From positions 124,001 to 188,000 of the forward strand of contig OENT01000098.1 of the NCBI GenBank assembly GCA_900239685.1: 64,000 nucleotides of DNA, read 5' to 3'. Source of the DNA: Rotaria macrura. Its lineage: Eukaryota > Rotifera > Eurotatoria > Philodinida > Philodinidae. Below the pieces are notes generated by a model. The model made no database searches, was not told the origin of the DNA, and saw only the letters and a list, made by a program, of their open reading frames with translations. Both the position numbers and the translations under genes were made by a program. This document shows positions 26,295 through 41,000 of this stretch, one piece after another. Positions within the stretch are counted from its first letter, which is position 1. The number at the start of each line of letters is the position of its first letter.

Positions 26295-27855
26295 TTCTTT
26301 CATATAACGATTTATGTTATGCATATAGATTAATATATATATATATTAAGTCCATTCGACTTGGAATAGAACAAATACTATGTATTGAGATTGCAATCGG
26401 TATGGTTGTTATTGAACATTCTCTTCCAAGTTGAAAACAGCACACTTTTTTTCTTGTATAAAAGTTCGATGATTATTCTCTTTTTCTTCGATTATGTTGC
26501 AAAGGAAAATTGTTTGTGTCTTCTTTGTATCTTGTCTTTTGTTGTTTCATTTTCTTTCGTTTCCTTGTTGTGTATGTGTGTGCCAGTGTGTACGTATTCG
26601 TTCCATGTGTATTTTCGAACTCGATTAGTACTTGAGAAAAAAAATTTTTTCACAAGAAAAAGAAATAACCTTCTTTGTTTTACAGGGTGCAATCTGAAAA
26701 AAAAACGCAAACAAAAGAAAAGACAAATGTTGAATACAGATGCTTTTGTTTTTTTTTGCTTTAGAAACAATTTCTTTTTTTCGCTGTTGATTGAAAATGA
26801 CAACAGCGGAAACCAATGCAACTAACAAGTACGTTTATTAATAGGCAGAGAGAATTTGGAATTAGGAATATACAAAAAAATTATTTCGTGTTGCATGTTA
26901 ATTTATTTGTTTGATGCCTTACAGGTGGAAGACATGCGTATTCAAAATAAAATTCGATGAATTCGAATGTGGATAGAATTTTGCTATGAAACTAAAATCA
27001 GACTAACGGTAGACTAATAAATCTAATTGATGAATTGTGTTGACTGTTATTTGGATGAGTGAATATATTTCGAATGGATTTAATTCAGTACATTCAAAAT
27101 GGAATATAGAAAAACCACAAACAATATTTCGCTGTACGAATATGAGTTCGATGTGAAATTAGATCTTGTTTTTTGTTATACACACGACAAGCTATATTGT
27201 GCATGTCCGACATTAATGTATTTTCTTACTTTTTTTCCGACGATCTCGAGAATGAGAACTATTAGCAATTCACATGTTTCATCAATAAAAGGACTGATCT
27301 TGATATCGATAAAAATCAGTTGAATAACTTGAGTTCTGAAATGATTTAACTAATCAAATTTATGCTAAAAAGTCACCGCGAATAAGTGTAGTTCTAACTA
27401 GTTTCATTCAAATATGAGTAGTATTCTAAATAAAAACCGAAGCGGAGTTTAGTTCACATGTAGATTTGATAGTGATAGATGTCTATCGGCCAGTTTGTTA
27501 CATAAACTTGTTGAGAAATTTGTATTTATTGAATTCTAATGTAAAACTATATGCTCACATTAAATGTAGCCAGACGAACTATTGAAAGAAAGTTCTAAAG
27601 ATTCGACTCAAGTTCTACCGAAGCCGTGAAATGTCAAATGAAAATTCATGATGTATATTCACTATCTGTAGCAAAGAATATTCAACTTGAAAATTCTGTA
27701 ACTTGAAGGCGTGATATTTTTCTTGGAAACAGATTATTAAGCTTAGAGAAAATTGAATAAAATCTAAAATCTCTTTAACACTTCTATATATTGACTTAAC
27801 ACAAGTTCTTTCAATTAAATACCATTGATATCAAAATGGAATCTTGTTAAATAAC
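26295..27855. other. 3' flank of the bZIP gene and intergenic DNA
   Basis: No further gene was recognised. The first part will hold the bZIP 3' UTR. Open frames on both strands at 26385-26828 come from poly-A/poly-T-rich tracts and have no domain. A short AT dinucleotide run lies near 26330-26346. Confidence 0.5.
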
Positions 27856-28747
27856 GGGTACGCCCGGTGAAATGAGCCTTACAGTATTTTGCAAATATCT
27901 CTCTCAAGGTTTGACTTATATGCGTAATTTTTGTACTAAAAGATAGCCCGTACAGTTCTGTACAAAACCATATGAAAGTAGCTCTTCTAACGAAAAACTA
28001 TGGAATTATATCCGGTCAACGCTGAAATACTCCAAATTGGCCTACTTTCAAATGCGCCCTTTTTTTTTTATAAAACTAACTATTTCACTTCTTCTAGCAA
28101 AACCGATAAGAGACCCAACTATAATTTAAGTTTCCTGTGTTTTCGGATGTACTCTTTCTGTGAGAACTCAAAAGAATATATTCGTAGAAGACAGCAGTGC
28201 TCTAACGGCCATTCTTTAAAAAAAACCGGGTTGGAGCAATCGATTGTTCTCGTTATTCATCTCAAGCATTGCAGAAAAAAAACACTTTACAAGATTTTCC
28301 TTGTATCCAAATAATAGAGAAAATATCTTTCTTCAATTTAGTAATAAATATGAATATGTTATCATTTTCATTCATTATAATAAAATTAAAATTAAGTTGA
28401 TCTCTAATGGATCCTTCTCAAAACACGAATAGAGGGGAATAAAGAAAAGGTGCTGCTAAGCAAATTTACATAATATCAAAAAAGTATTCGCCCAATCAAT
28501 AGAGCTTTTCACGATAAGGCAGGTGAAATATCATTAATATGAAGAGCAACACTTTAAAAGTGAGCCAATATTGAGTATTCTACTGTTGACCAGATATAGT
28601 TCAATAGTTTTTCGTTGGGAGAGCTATTTTCACAAGGTTTTGTAGAGAATTGTACTGGCTATATTTCAGTAAAAGAATCATTTATATGTCAAAATTCGAG
28701 AGAGACATTTGCAAAATACTGAGAGACTCATTTCAACTGGTGCACCC
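27856..28747. mobile_element. Long-armed foldback element between bZIP and ATR
   Basis: The left arm (27856 to about 28052) and right arm (about 28550-28747) are inverted, diverged copies about 200 bp long. Shared words include CAGTATTTTGCAAAT, CTCTCTC, GTACAAAACC or CTACAAAACC, TAACGAAAAACTAT or CAACGAAAAACTAT, and TGGTCAAC or CGGTCAAC. The ends are GGGTACGCCCGG and the complement GGGTGCACCAGT. The centre has a 104-codon frame with no recognisable domain. No target duplication was seen. It lies about 340 bp upstream of the ATR start, so it could overlap the ATR promoter. Confidence 0.8.
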
Positions 28748-29085
28748 ATTATATCGAGAGCGATTCGGTTCTTTATGAAGGAGAACAATCCAATAGGTTC
28801 TGCTAAATGTAGGACGATGATTGATGAATTAATTTTCAACTAATTTTAATAGAGTGGTTATTTTCGAATAAAATTCACTTTATTAGAATACTATTAACAT
28901 GATATCATCATTTCGAATGATGACAATCATCAATTTCTACTAGTTATATTCATTCATGTAAAAATTGAAGAATGAAACACTCGAAATTGGACTATATTTT
29001 TTTGTCATAACGATTATCCATGCTGATTTCTTCTACCTTTCATATTGCAATGATTAATTTCAAGGGCCATATTTGTTTTAGCACA

Positions 29086-32000
29086 ATGAATTCTGTTCCA
29101 TCAACTGATAATGTTGAGTTTGGTCGTAATACAATGTGTCATTTTTTATCATCATTCTTTAGAAGTCTTACTCGAGGTATAATCGAAACGTAATTGTTTC
29201 ATATCTATTCAATAAGCTAATTTTATTTTCTAGTAACCGATGTTCAACAAGAAAAGTTTTTCAATTCAATCAATCAAATTGTTATCAATACACCAAGTGT
29301 ATTCGTTACGGATTCTGATAAACAACATACACTTGAAGATATTCGAACGACAAATTCTTATTGTATATCTAAGCATATGCTTCTTTTCCCCATCGATCTA
29401 ATTATTTGTGTTTATTTCTCAACTATAGATTTCGATGTTTACATAGTTTCATTACTTGTTTGGACATTGTCATCAAAAAAATTTACATCAATACAAGAAA
29501 ATACAATTGCTGTGCTGGCAAATCTCTACGGTGAATTATCACTTCGTTGGCCTGTTCTCTTTCGCATATTTACTAATGAACTAATCGATACATTAAATGG
29601 TTCGTTTATTGATTTGTTATGTTTCTCCTTCTATACAATAAAAATGCATACAAAACATTTAAAAAAATAGATACTATCAAGTATGATATTGAATTTATCG
29701 AAGAAGAAATTCATCAACCAAAGCAACTGCATCGTTTTGTTGTACCTGAACAAGGTGCTTCATCATTTTCGTCTAATGTTACAATCGAACGATGTATTAT
29801 CGAATTTAATTGTTCAGATGATATCAGTAGTTTTCAAATGAATCTTATGTAATTTACTTTTTCATAGAAAACAATTCTATTAAATAGAATTAATTGTTTT
29901 TTTCTCTTTTTTCTAAAATTCTTATTCAACAGTGCTGTACTTAAGCATCTTGCTAGTACACTATCGACATTACTCGATCGTCAAACAATATCAATTTTAA
30001 TTGGAACATTATGTGAATTGATTCGTACAGCTGACATACATGTTAAATCAGTTTGTTGATCCACATTTTTTATTATTCATATTTGAAATAATTGAGATTT
30101 CGTTTGTTTTTAGACAACACTGTCATTTTTTTCATCTTTTATTGAACATCGTTCACTAGAATTATTAATGAGTGATTTAAAATCTTATGTGTACTTTTCG
30201 ATATCCGATATACTTTTAACTATTATGCATTTTATTCATACAGAACCAAGGTAAATTTCAGTTTTAGTTTTCGTTCTACGATTACTTCCATTTCTCTAAT
30301 TAAAGATTTAAGACTTTCCACTTTTATTCCAAGTACACTTCCTAATATCTACGATCATTTTTGGCATATCTAGAGAAATAGTACACATCTACAAACATTA
30401 AAAATGATCGAAGAACTGGAAGCTGTTTGTATGTTCGAATTCTAAAATATCTCAGTATCGTTGAGCTAATTTCAGGATTTTTGGAAATCTTCGTTTGGTT
30501 TTGATGTGTGAAAAGTGTGTATATGTAAGAACTAGAGTAGAATTGAGATAGCTTTAGAAATATTCCTGTAAAATATATAGATTTCAAAAAGAAAAGGATC
30601 ATTCTTAAATTGTTTCGTATGATGTACTTTCAATGTGTCTTCCAATTAAAATGAATGCTAGTGCATTCAAGTGTAAAGTCAAACGTTTGAGTACGTTATA
30701 GATTTATAAAAACATATCGTTCGGTAATGAACCGATTCATGCTATCTGCATGTACGGATGAATTGTTGTCTAGAGATTGCAGCAATAAATTGAATATTTG
30801 TTTATTTTCAGACATTCCATTCAACTTGAACATGATTTCTCTCATTTTCTTAAAATCATTTGTCAAAATCATGATGATGCAATTGTATTCTTCTCTGAAC
30901 ATATTGGTTTTGTTATACCTCGTTTAAAAGATTTACTTATTCATGTTAGTATAGCAAGTAAAGCAGATGTTGAATTTCAAATGAATAATAGACCATTGAG
31001 ACTTTTTGGTGAAGTTCAAACAGAAATTTATCTTGAACAATTCTGTACATGGTTAGCGATATTATTTGAATGTGGTCAACGAGATTCTGGTACAAGTTCA
31101 TTATTAGTTATACATGCATATGAAATCGTTGAACATCTATTAGTCAATCTTGATGAATGTTTACTAGCAAAAGTAATTAATTATTTTGATGTGTTTAAAT
31201 TTAGTACTGAATTCATAAGATTTCTTTTTAAAGTTTTTGAACTATTCGCTAGCAAAAGTTATTATTTGGTTAATACAAGAAAAAAATCGAACTTCACAAT
31301 TCCCATTTCGGTATGTTCAAAACAAATAATTGGAAACATGAGTATCGTTCGTCGATAGACAATCATTGAAATTTCATAAAAATTTCAAACACTTAAAAAA
31401 AATGAATTCTTCTATCTTTTAAAATAGTGTACGGAGAATACGATTGTTAAAAGCAATATGGCAACATTTGAAAGTAACTTTAGAAAAAAGTACATTTACT
31501 AGTGAAGAGGTTAGTTTGTTTTTACTCCTTTTGACATCTAGTAATCAATTAAATTCAAAAATCTTTTCTCTAGGATGCTTTACAACGTGTTTTTAATGTA
31601 TATTGTTTAATAAGTTCTGTTTGTCAAGCATTTATTGGATGTCAAATACGTCAGATTAAATTAGGATCCATTGAAGAAAATGAATTCTACAATGCTTGGT
31701 TAACAATCGATGAAATCAGTTCGATTTATGGTTATCTTATTAATACACTAGTATATCTTATCAATAGTATTACACCTGGACTGTTCTCTCTTGCTTATGA
31801 ATACGTTTTAGCTACAATTGTTGCAACATCTATTTACATATCTGGTATATATCCATAGTATTGCTACTCCTGTTGTAAAATAGAATACTTCCGATTACGT
31901 TGTTCAACATTTCATAGTAAAGAAGAGAATCGACATTCGATGCATGATTTTTAGTATTGAAACATTCGTATGAAAAGCATACTTCGATAATTCTAAATTA

Positions 32001-35000
32001 CATGAGATCAGTTCATCATGCTACCTAGAGTGTTCATAATTCATTATATATCACTGCAATGATCCAACACCTCCTTTATGGGTATATTTTTCATAACATA
32101 AAGTTCTCGATTAAAAGTTTATCATTCGTTGAATAATTGAAAAAAATTTGAACTCAGATAAATGAACATTCAAAGATCCTTGGATAAAAATATATTTTAC
32201 TATGTTGTGATTTTCCCCATATTGATGTTTTGACATTCAATACTGAAGATCAATTTTTGTTTCAGAAATTGAAGAATCTTTCTTGTTAATTATCTATTGA
32301 TCTCGGTGCTAGTAAAATTGAAAAATAAGTAAACATTGAATTCTATTTAGATCAATTAGATACTCGTTTACGCGAAGATATTCTGTCGATTTTATGTCTC
32401 TCTTGGCTATCGACTCTTCCTGATTGGTATGATTTTCAACCGACAATGGATACATGTAAAATAACGAAACAACTTGCTCAAACATTTCAATCAAAGTTCA
32501 ATCAAAATGATCGATTGACTTCTTTACAATGTTTAGCATTATTTGATTTACAATTCTATCCTCAACTACGCCGTCATATTTTTCTTACATGCCTAAATGA
32601 TACGAATATTGACACACAATTAATAGCACTCAAAGTATTACCATTCATGCAATATAATTTGCAAACAATATCATTTCAATCGATTTTTTATACGAAATTT
32701 TGCTCACATAAAATCGACGATCGACTCAAACCCATAGTCATTGCTTATTGGCGTATGTATCGATGTTTATTTGACATTGATGCTAACACTATTCAATTGA
32801 AAGTAAGTTCTTAATGCTTGACACGATAGAGCAATGAATATGTTATACTTTTCATACATAATTCGAATGTAAAAATATACGTTACAAGAATAGAAAACAT
32901 AAACGTTTCATGTCTTAGAGTACGATTAACTAGAGAATGGAGAAAAGATACATCTATGCTTTGAATTATTCTTCTAATAAAAAATCTAGCAAACAACGAA
33001 GTAGTTCATACATTCGAATGAGAATAGAATTATTTTACTTTAAAAAGAGTCAAAGTATTTTTCTTTTGTACGAGAAAGTACCAACAGTAGATAGAAACAT
33101 GTATGATTTGTCTAGATTAACGATCATTTCAATAAAATTATTCTTGATTCATTCGAACTTATCTGCACGTCCTGCTCATCAATAAATAATCATATGTACA
33201 TACGAACTCGATCATCAATATGTAACACTAGCGCAACATCTTTTTCTTTATCTGATATTCTTCCAGTATTTCATTTATTCAATCAAACATCGATCCCATG
33301 CAATTATATATCTCTTATTGAATTTTTTCAAACATTCGATTCACATCCATCATTTATTCGTCCTGCTAACGATTTCGATGAAAGTTTTCTTCAACTAAAG
33401 CATCTATTTAATACATATCTCAATCAGAATAACCAGGAACGTTTATGTTTATTATCGATTATGCCATATTTATTTAAAACAATATTAATATCAAATAATC
33501 GTCAATGGGAAAATTCAGTCAACGACACTCTTGATCAATTTTTATTTGATACATTAACACAATTAAACAACGATGCTATACGACAAACGGCAAATCATAA
33601 CGATGACGATTATAGTCGTTTAATACATTTGTGTGGTTTAATTGCTCGACGTACATGTAATGAAGATATATTTGTATTTGTATTATTCATATTGATCAAT
33701 GGTTTAGCAACATCATTTCAACATACATCCCAAATTGAATTAATGAATATAGCTAAAGATGAATATTTACAAAATCATAGTCCAATAGAATTAAATAAAA
33801 ACAAAAATCTTTTAACGATAAATGAAAAAATTGATTTAACATCAATTGTACAACAGCATACTGATAGTCTATATCGACTCATATCACAATCACTGTTATT
33901 AAATTCCGAACAACCGTCCGATATATGTTTACGTCATTTGCATTTATTATTTAGTATGATGCAGCAAAATGGAAGTTCATTCAATACATATTTGAAGCGT
34001 ATTCTACCGGATCTATTGCCATGGATTGTTGAAGAACGTTCATTAAATGCAAGTCGAGTTGTACAACATATTCGTACAGCTGTTAAAATGTCAAAGAAAA
34101 AAGTTATTTTCGATGCATTTCCAGCCATATATTCACATGTATGGAGACATGTACGTCTTGACAATAGTAAACATTTAAATGGAGATTATTCAATAAATCG
34201 TGTTAATGAAGTCAATGAATTTATTGAACTAGAAGCTGGTGCTGATTTAGCTGCCGTATTTCGTTTTGGTGGCCCACCTATATTTAGTAAATTATTACTT
34301 TATATAAGTACACATCCAGAACATGTTATGAAAGGTTTACAAATGGCTGTCGGTATATTAGATGGAATATCGTTGCCATTGGATAGAGATTATTCAAGTG
34401 TTGTTACAATAGAATGTGTTCATAAAGCATTGCAATCAAAATTATTGGGTATTCTATGTGATTTTGAAACAGAATTATTGTCGAACAGTACACCATTACA
34501 TTCGAAGAAAAGAGTATTACTAAGTTTAATCGAAGTATTGAAAATTATGGGTAAGTATCTTGTTGTTCGTTCAAGTTGAAATAAGAATTACACCGATACA
34601 GAAGTCAAATACTGTTTGGTCTTCATCAGGGATAACTTTTTGTTCAGTAAATGTTCCATAATGCACAAAACAAGCAGTGCAAATGAAGCTATCGGAAAAT
34701 AATTCCATAAATTTTATTTTCAGATGTAAAAAATTTTTATGCATCACAAAATATATAAAGAAGTAGTTAGTAGTACAAAAAAATTGGCCTGCATCAGACT
34801 TCATTACTAGAACACTAACTCAATTTGATGCTTCCTCTTGATCTAATGCGATATTCTATTGTTATTTCATTCATAAAAACTTTCAGAGATACATTAAAGT
34901 CGAAAATTTTGTTCACATATTGAAAAAAATTTTAAAATTCGCTAATCTTCAACTAGTACTGTTGTGATGGTGAAGCATCAAACCTTTACAAACTACAATA

Positions 35001-38000
35001 GAAATGAGTATTGCAAATACATACTCACATAGAAGCTCAATATGATTTTACTGATTTCATTACGTGTAAGAAAGTAAATTTTCAATTTTAAAAGAATCAG
35101 TCAATTATATATCGATCCCTTTCATTTAATCATATATTTTACTAAAAAATGTTTTCTATCTGTGTCTGTCACCGATGATGAGTTTCTACGACGAACGTCG
35201 AGGATGATTATTATGATGCTTTCTTAATTCTTTCTAGACTCAGTTCAAATAGTTGCAACACGTGTAAAACTTCTTCGATCACTTCGTCTAGCTCTTCAAT
35301 GTTCATCGGAATTAAGTTTCATTGTATTTAATCTTTGGCAAGAATTTATTCGTCATCTAAGTACAAACGTAGATATTCTTTCATCGATGATATTACAATT
35401 AATCGCATCATTATTACCATTTCATGAAATCAACTATGAACATTTTCAAGAATTAATACTTCTTATGTTAAAAAATATTTCAAGTAATCAAATAGCTTCC
35501 ATAACAGATGATCTATTACTTATTCCTCAATTAAATCAAATGGAAAAAATTCAAACAAAATTAATTAAATGTAAAAAGCAACACACAGAAATACATGACA
35601 ATCAAACAAAAATAAAATCAGACGAACGGTCACAATTAGAAAATAAATTTCAACGTCTTATAGTACTTTTAAATTTCGATATGGTCGATATACGTTTACA
35701 TGCATTGAATAGTTTAGAAAATCTATTGAAAACCAACCGTCCATATTTATTAGAAATGTGTTTATCTCGTGATACAGTTTCATCGATTGTCACGCGTCTG
35801 ATATTAACCTTACTTGAACGATCGAATGATACAAATCAAAATATACGTTTTATTGCTGTCAATTGTCTCGGTGAAATAGGAGCCATAGATCCCGGACGAA
35901 TAGAATTTCGTAAACTATATTCTAAGATAACTACATCAACGTCATTAATCAATCGTTTATTATCGAATTCGAATTCTGAAATAAATACAGATAATTTAAA
36001 ACGTTGTTATTTTAATTTGTATTCTCAAGAATTTGCATTAGAATTGTTCGCTGAATTGACACGAGCTTTTCTTGCTGCTGATCAAGTACGACAACAAGAT
36101 ACAATATCTTATGCCATACAAGAGTGTTTAAAATTTTATAATTTAAATTTATCAGATGATAATGAAAAAGTTAAAGTTAATCAAGAACTATGGTCGAAAT
36201 TAAATCAAGAACAACAAGATTTATTTAAACCTCTACGAACATCAAAATATGTTTTAACCGATGAAACAAATTTAAAAACGAACAAACTTCAAGAAGCTAT
36301 TTTAAAGCAATTAACTATTAAAACATACGAACACTGGTTAACACAATATGTACCGTATTTAATTCAACAATTACCAAATAATAATTATTATCATCTATTT
36401 CATTCATGTTTATTTGCTGTTAGATTTAACAGGTAAATCAGAGAGAAGAATATGTGTTTTTTTTTGATTTTCAAAGGCAAGTATCTTCAATGAAGTGTAA
36501 GTCGAATAATTATACTACATCACAAATTGAAGTTTCATATGCTATTATTTTGAAATACATAAATCTTGTAGATAGTGTTGCAATTGAGAAAGATTCTGAC
36601 AAAAGCAACCCCTAGAATTTGCAACGTTTGACTAGCCAAATTTTCATTGACAAAAAAGAAAACAAAAGAAAAACTCTATATCATACGTATAGAAAATAGA
36701 ATATGTTCACTGTGCCTTACTCAATGAATATTGAAAATTTCTAAAAAAAAGACTTGATGCCTTCAGAAAAATTGTCGAATGCTGTGTCATTTTATTATTA
36801 ATCTTAATTTGTACACGAAATAAGACAAAAACATTGATCCTAACTATCTGAAAATTGATCAATGAAACACATTCTAATTTACAGAAGAAAAGTGAACTAT
36901 ATCATACAGTGGAACTATATAGAATTGAGCGCCGTTTCATCCTATAAGGGAAAAACCACTTCCACTCTTCAGGATCTAAAATAAAACTCGATATCCACAT
37001 TTCGGTAGCATATATCTTGTGTAAATGAAAATCTCTTCACAAAGAGTCGAAGTAAATATTCAACTTCATCGTGTCTAGATTCTGTTTCCGTTACTTTCGT
37101 CTCGTGTTGAGTGTGTTATTAAGCGAGGATATCTTCCTGTGTGGTAAAATTAAATTATAGGCAGTCAAAATCACCTTCTTAATTGTTTCATAATGTTTCT
37201 GTTTTAATGTAAAATTTACTGCATCTGGAAAGAAAAAGAAAAAAGTGTTCTCTTTTCAGTTCGATTGGTTCATTTTTATTGCCCTACATAATTCTTCATT
37301 TAATTGGTGAAAATCTCGGTCAAGATGTATTAGATAAAGAAGTCAAAGCTTTCATCTCCTACAGTAATCAATATGATACAAATGAAATAAATCCATCTTC
37401 TGATGTTCTTCATCAAATTGGTCAAATCATATTTACATTGATCGATTTTCTTCTTTTATTCTCCTCGTTGATCACTGTTGATCCTAATGAACAAGCTAAA
37501 CAATTAAATCAACGTAAACGTCAAGCAGTACCACCGCCTCAACAACAAGTACCACCGAATTCAGATCCATTGAATATTCAAGACGGTACATGGAACAATT
37601 TGGGTATAACACGAATACGTGATTACATTCGTTTACTACATACTGATCTTTCACTTGCTCGCATTGCATTCAAATACGATCATTATACACGTGCATATCG
37701 TCATTTTGAAATGTATTCATCTATTGAACAACAAATAAATATTTCTCATAATAGTGAATTTCTTTTGAAATTATTTCATCGTTTAAATGATCAAGATTCT
37801 GCCTATGGGATCATTGCCATACGTAATATGAAACCAAAACAATGTGATAATTCTCGAACAGATATGTATGAAGAAATTTTATCATATGAATTAACTGGAC
37901 AAATCGATGAAGCCATTGTTGCCTATGAAAATGTTTTAGAAATGAATGAATTAAATCAAACAAATATACATCTATATTTAGGCTATTTAAATAATCTACT

Positions 38001-41000
38001 CACTCAACAACAATTTCAACATACAATTGATCAATCAACTGGTATTATAGTGCAATATCCAACATGGATTAATATGTTAAATCCATTACGAATTGAAGCT
38101 GCATGGAAATTATCGAAGTGGACCTTATTAGAAAAATTCTGTTCGTATCAAGACAAAAATGTTCATTTAAATACGAATGAACAAATGAATGAAAGTTCAA
38201 AAATGAATATTTTACATGATTTACATGTTTCCAAACAATTTGAAGAATATGTTGGAAAAATTTTATGTCAAGCTAAAAAGAAAAATCGACAAGAATTCTA
38301 TTCTGAATTTCGTCTAGCATTAAACTCATTGATGGGGCCAATATCAGCAGCTAGTATGGAAGTTGGTTCATATCAACGGGCATACGATTATTTAGTTAAA
38401 TTACATTTACTTAAAGATCTTGAACATTATGTTTTAAAAAATATATTTCATGATGATCGTGACATTATGATTATTGATAATGATACTATCGATGATGCAT
38501 GGTCACAAAGACATGCATTATTACCACCGAATAGTAAATATATTGAACCATCATTAGCATTACGACGAACATTATTATTACTAGATGATATAGATCATAA
38601 TAAACAGCATGCATTGGAAATCGGTGAATGCTGGTTACATAGTGCACGTATAGCACGTGCACAAAATAATTCACTAGCAGCCATTGGATCATTAATGAAA
38701 GCTAATCAATCACATCCAATCGAAGTAGTTATTGAACGTGCACAATGGATGTGGGATAAGGGAGAAAAAGATCGAGCCATCATGAGTTTAAAACAGAAGA
38801 AAATTGAATTATTAGATTCAAAAACAATAAATGAGGGAAATCACAATGAACATAAACTGCAAGGTTAGTTTCCAGTATTCTTCTATGGGAATCATTGTTG
38901 ATTATAAGACAAAAGTTGTTTGGGATCGACCATGACTTTTATTTAACAGAAACTTTCGAAAATTTCTGAAAAAATTGACTGAACTCGGTGAGGAATCATG
39001 TGAGAATTCTTATGTTCATGACTTTGGCTCCATCTATTAAGTAGAGATGTGCTAAGTAAAAATTATCGAGCAAATTGATTAGAATCGTCTTGAAATGTTG
39101 TTTTTTGTACGACGCACAGAAATCATAGAAATTATTCTTAAAATATTGAAACTGAATAAATGAAATTCAAGATATGAAAAAAACTTTGTTCCTGGAAACT
39201 TTAATAAATTAGTGTTAACTTGTTTTGTATATTGTATTCAGAATGAGATTAATCTTTCCACCATAATCTGATGCTTGTCGAATTCAATTCGTTCAAGTAG
39301 TGAATTTTGCATAAAGTAATCGCAATGGATCAACTGAGAAAATTCTAATCTCACAATGGATTTTTTGAAAGATAAGTTTCTATTACGAGGCTTGAGACGT
39401 TTCTTTTCATACATCAAAACTTAGAGCATGTGTGAATTTTTATAGAAAGTCAATAATTTGCACATTCTCGTTTCTATCTGAGTCAACAAGATGAACGAGG
39501 TGACATTATGGATACTTTCATAGTCTTAAAAGGTCGTCAGAGATATTTTTCACTATACGTAATATTATTTGGTTTTTAGTTTCAGCTGATCTGAAGGCAC
39601 AAGTATGGCTATTATTAGCTCGTTACAGTGAACAAAATTCTCCTCATGAAACCGTTTTTGAAATGTATAAACAAGCTCAAGAGGCAGCTCCACATTGGGA
39701 AGAAACACACTTTCATCTAGCACAATTCTATGATACATTACTTTCATCATGTATTGACTCGGATTCAACATCATCGAATTCGACGGCAACAACAACTACA
39801 AACAATTTTCTATCGTCAAACGGACTTTCATTAGAAAATAAATTACGCATGATGGAATATATTCGTCTAGCTGTTAATACATATTGTCGTTCATTAAAAT
39901 ATGGCTGTGAATTCATTTATCAGTCGTTAACACGTTTATTAACAATGTGGCTTGATTTTGCTTCTGACCTTGCACCTTTCATTAAACCAATACCAGCAGC
40001 AACATCACGCAAGCAACAACCAATAACAACGACTGCGGCAAGTCTACCTGATGCAGCACAAATTAAACAATATGGACTGGCAAAATTAACTGAAATAACA
40101 CGCGAAGTATCATCATGGACAACACGTATACCACCGTATTTATTTCTCGCTGCTTTTCCTTACATGGTCTCACGTATATGTCATAGTGAAGATATGACAT
40201 CGAAAGCTTTAAATGCAATTATAACACAAGTTTTTGCTGCTTTTCCTCAACAAACATTATGGATGATGATTAATCTATATGGTTCATCGAATAGTATGCG
40301 ACGCGATCGTTGTATTGCTATTTGGAATGAAGCTTCAACTATTGAACCTGGTCTACATGATTTCGTTGTTGAAGCAACAATACTTATTAAACAACTAGAT
40401 ACCTTATGTATGCATGCTGTTACTTATGGACAAAATAAGATAAGTCTATCAGCACAATTTAAATCATTCAAACGTTACTATGCGAATCAATCAGCATGTC
40501 CAATACTAATACCAATTCAATCACAAATGCAAGTTTGTCTACCACCACCACCAGTTAGATTTTCACTATCGACAACATCAACACATGCTCAACAACAACA
40601 ACAACAGCAATTGATTAATGTTGATCTTCCATCTGAAACAGCTGTCAAATTAACAGCTATGGCAAACAAACAAGGTGCATTGGGACGAACAGCAACAAAG
40701 AAAACTACAAATGCTGGATCAACAACAAGTACAAGCAGTAAAGTGCCACAAAAAACTTATTATGATGCACGGCATCAACCATTTCCCGATGCTGTTGTTA
40801 CGATTCATAGTATGTAAATGTGACGACCAGTGTCTTCGTTCATTTTTTCACGATGTCAAATTTAAATTGAAGTATTGATATTTATGAGAAAGTATGAAAA
40901 AAGTGCATCATACTTGTTTAATATGTTCCTCATTCATAACTAGTTCTGACGTTAAGTCTACGTACTGAACGAAATTGATAGATCGATTTGATCTGTGATG

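Noticed and set aside
26385-26828. Overlapping open frames on both strands (67-146 codons)
   Set aside because: They arise from poly-A/poly-T-rich DNA, give Phe/Lys-rich nonsense with no domain, and lie in the bZIP 3' flank.
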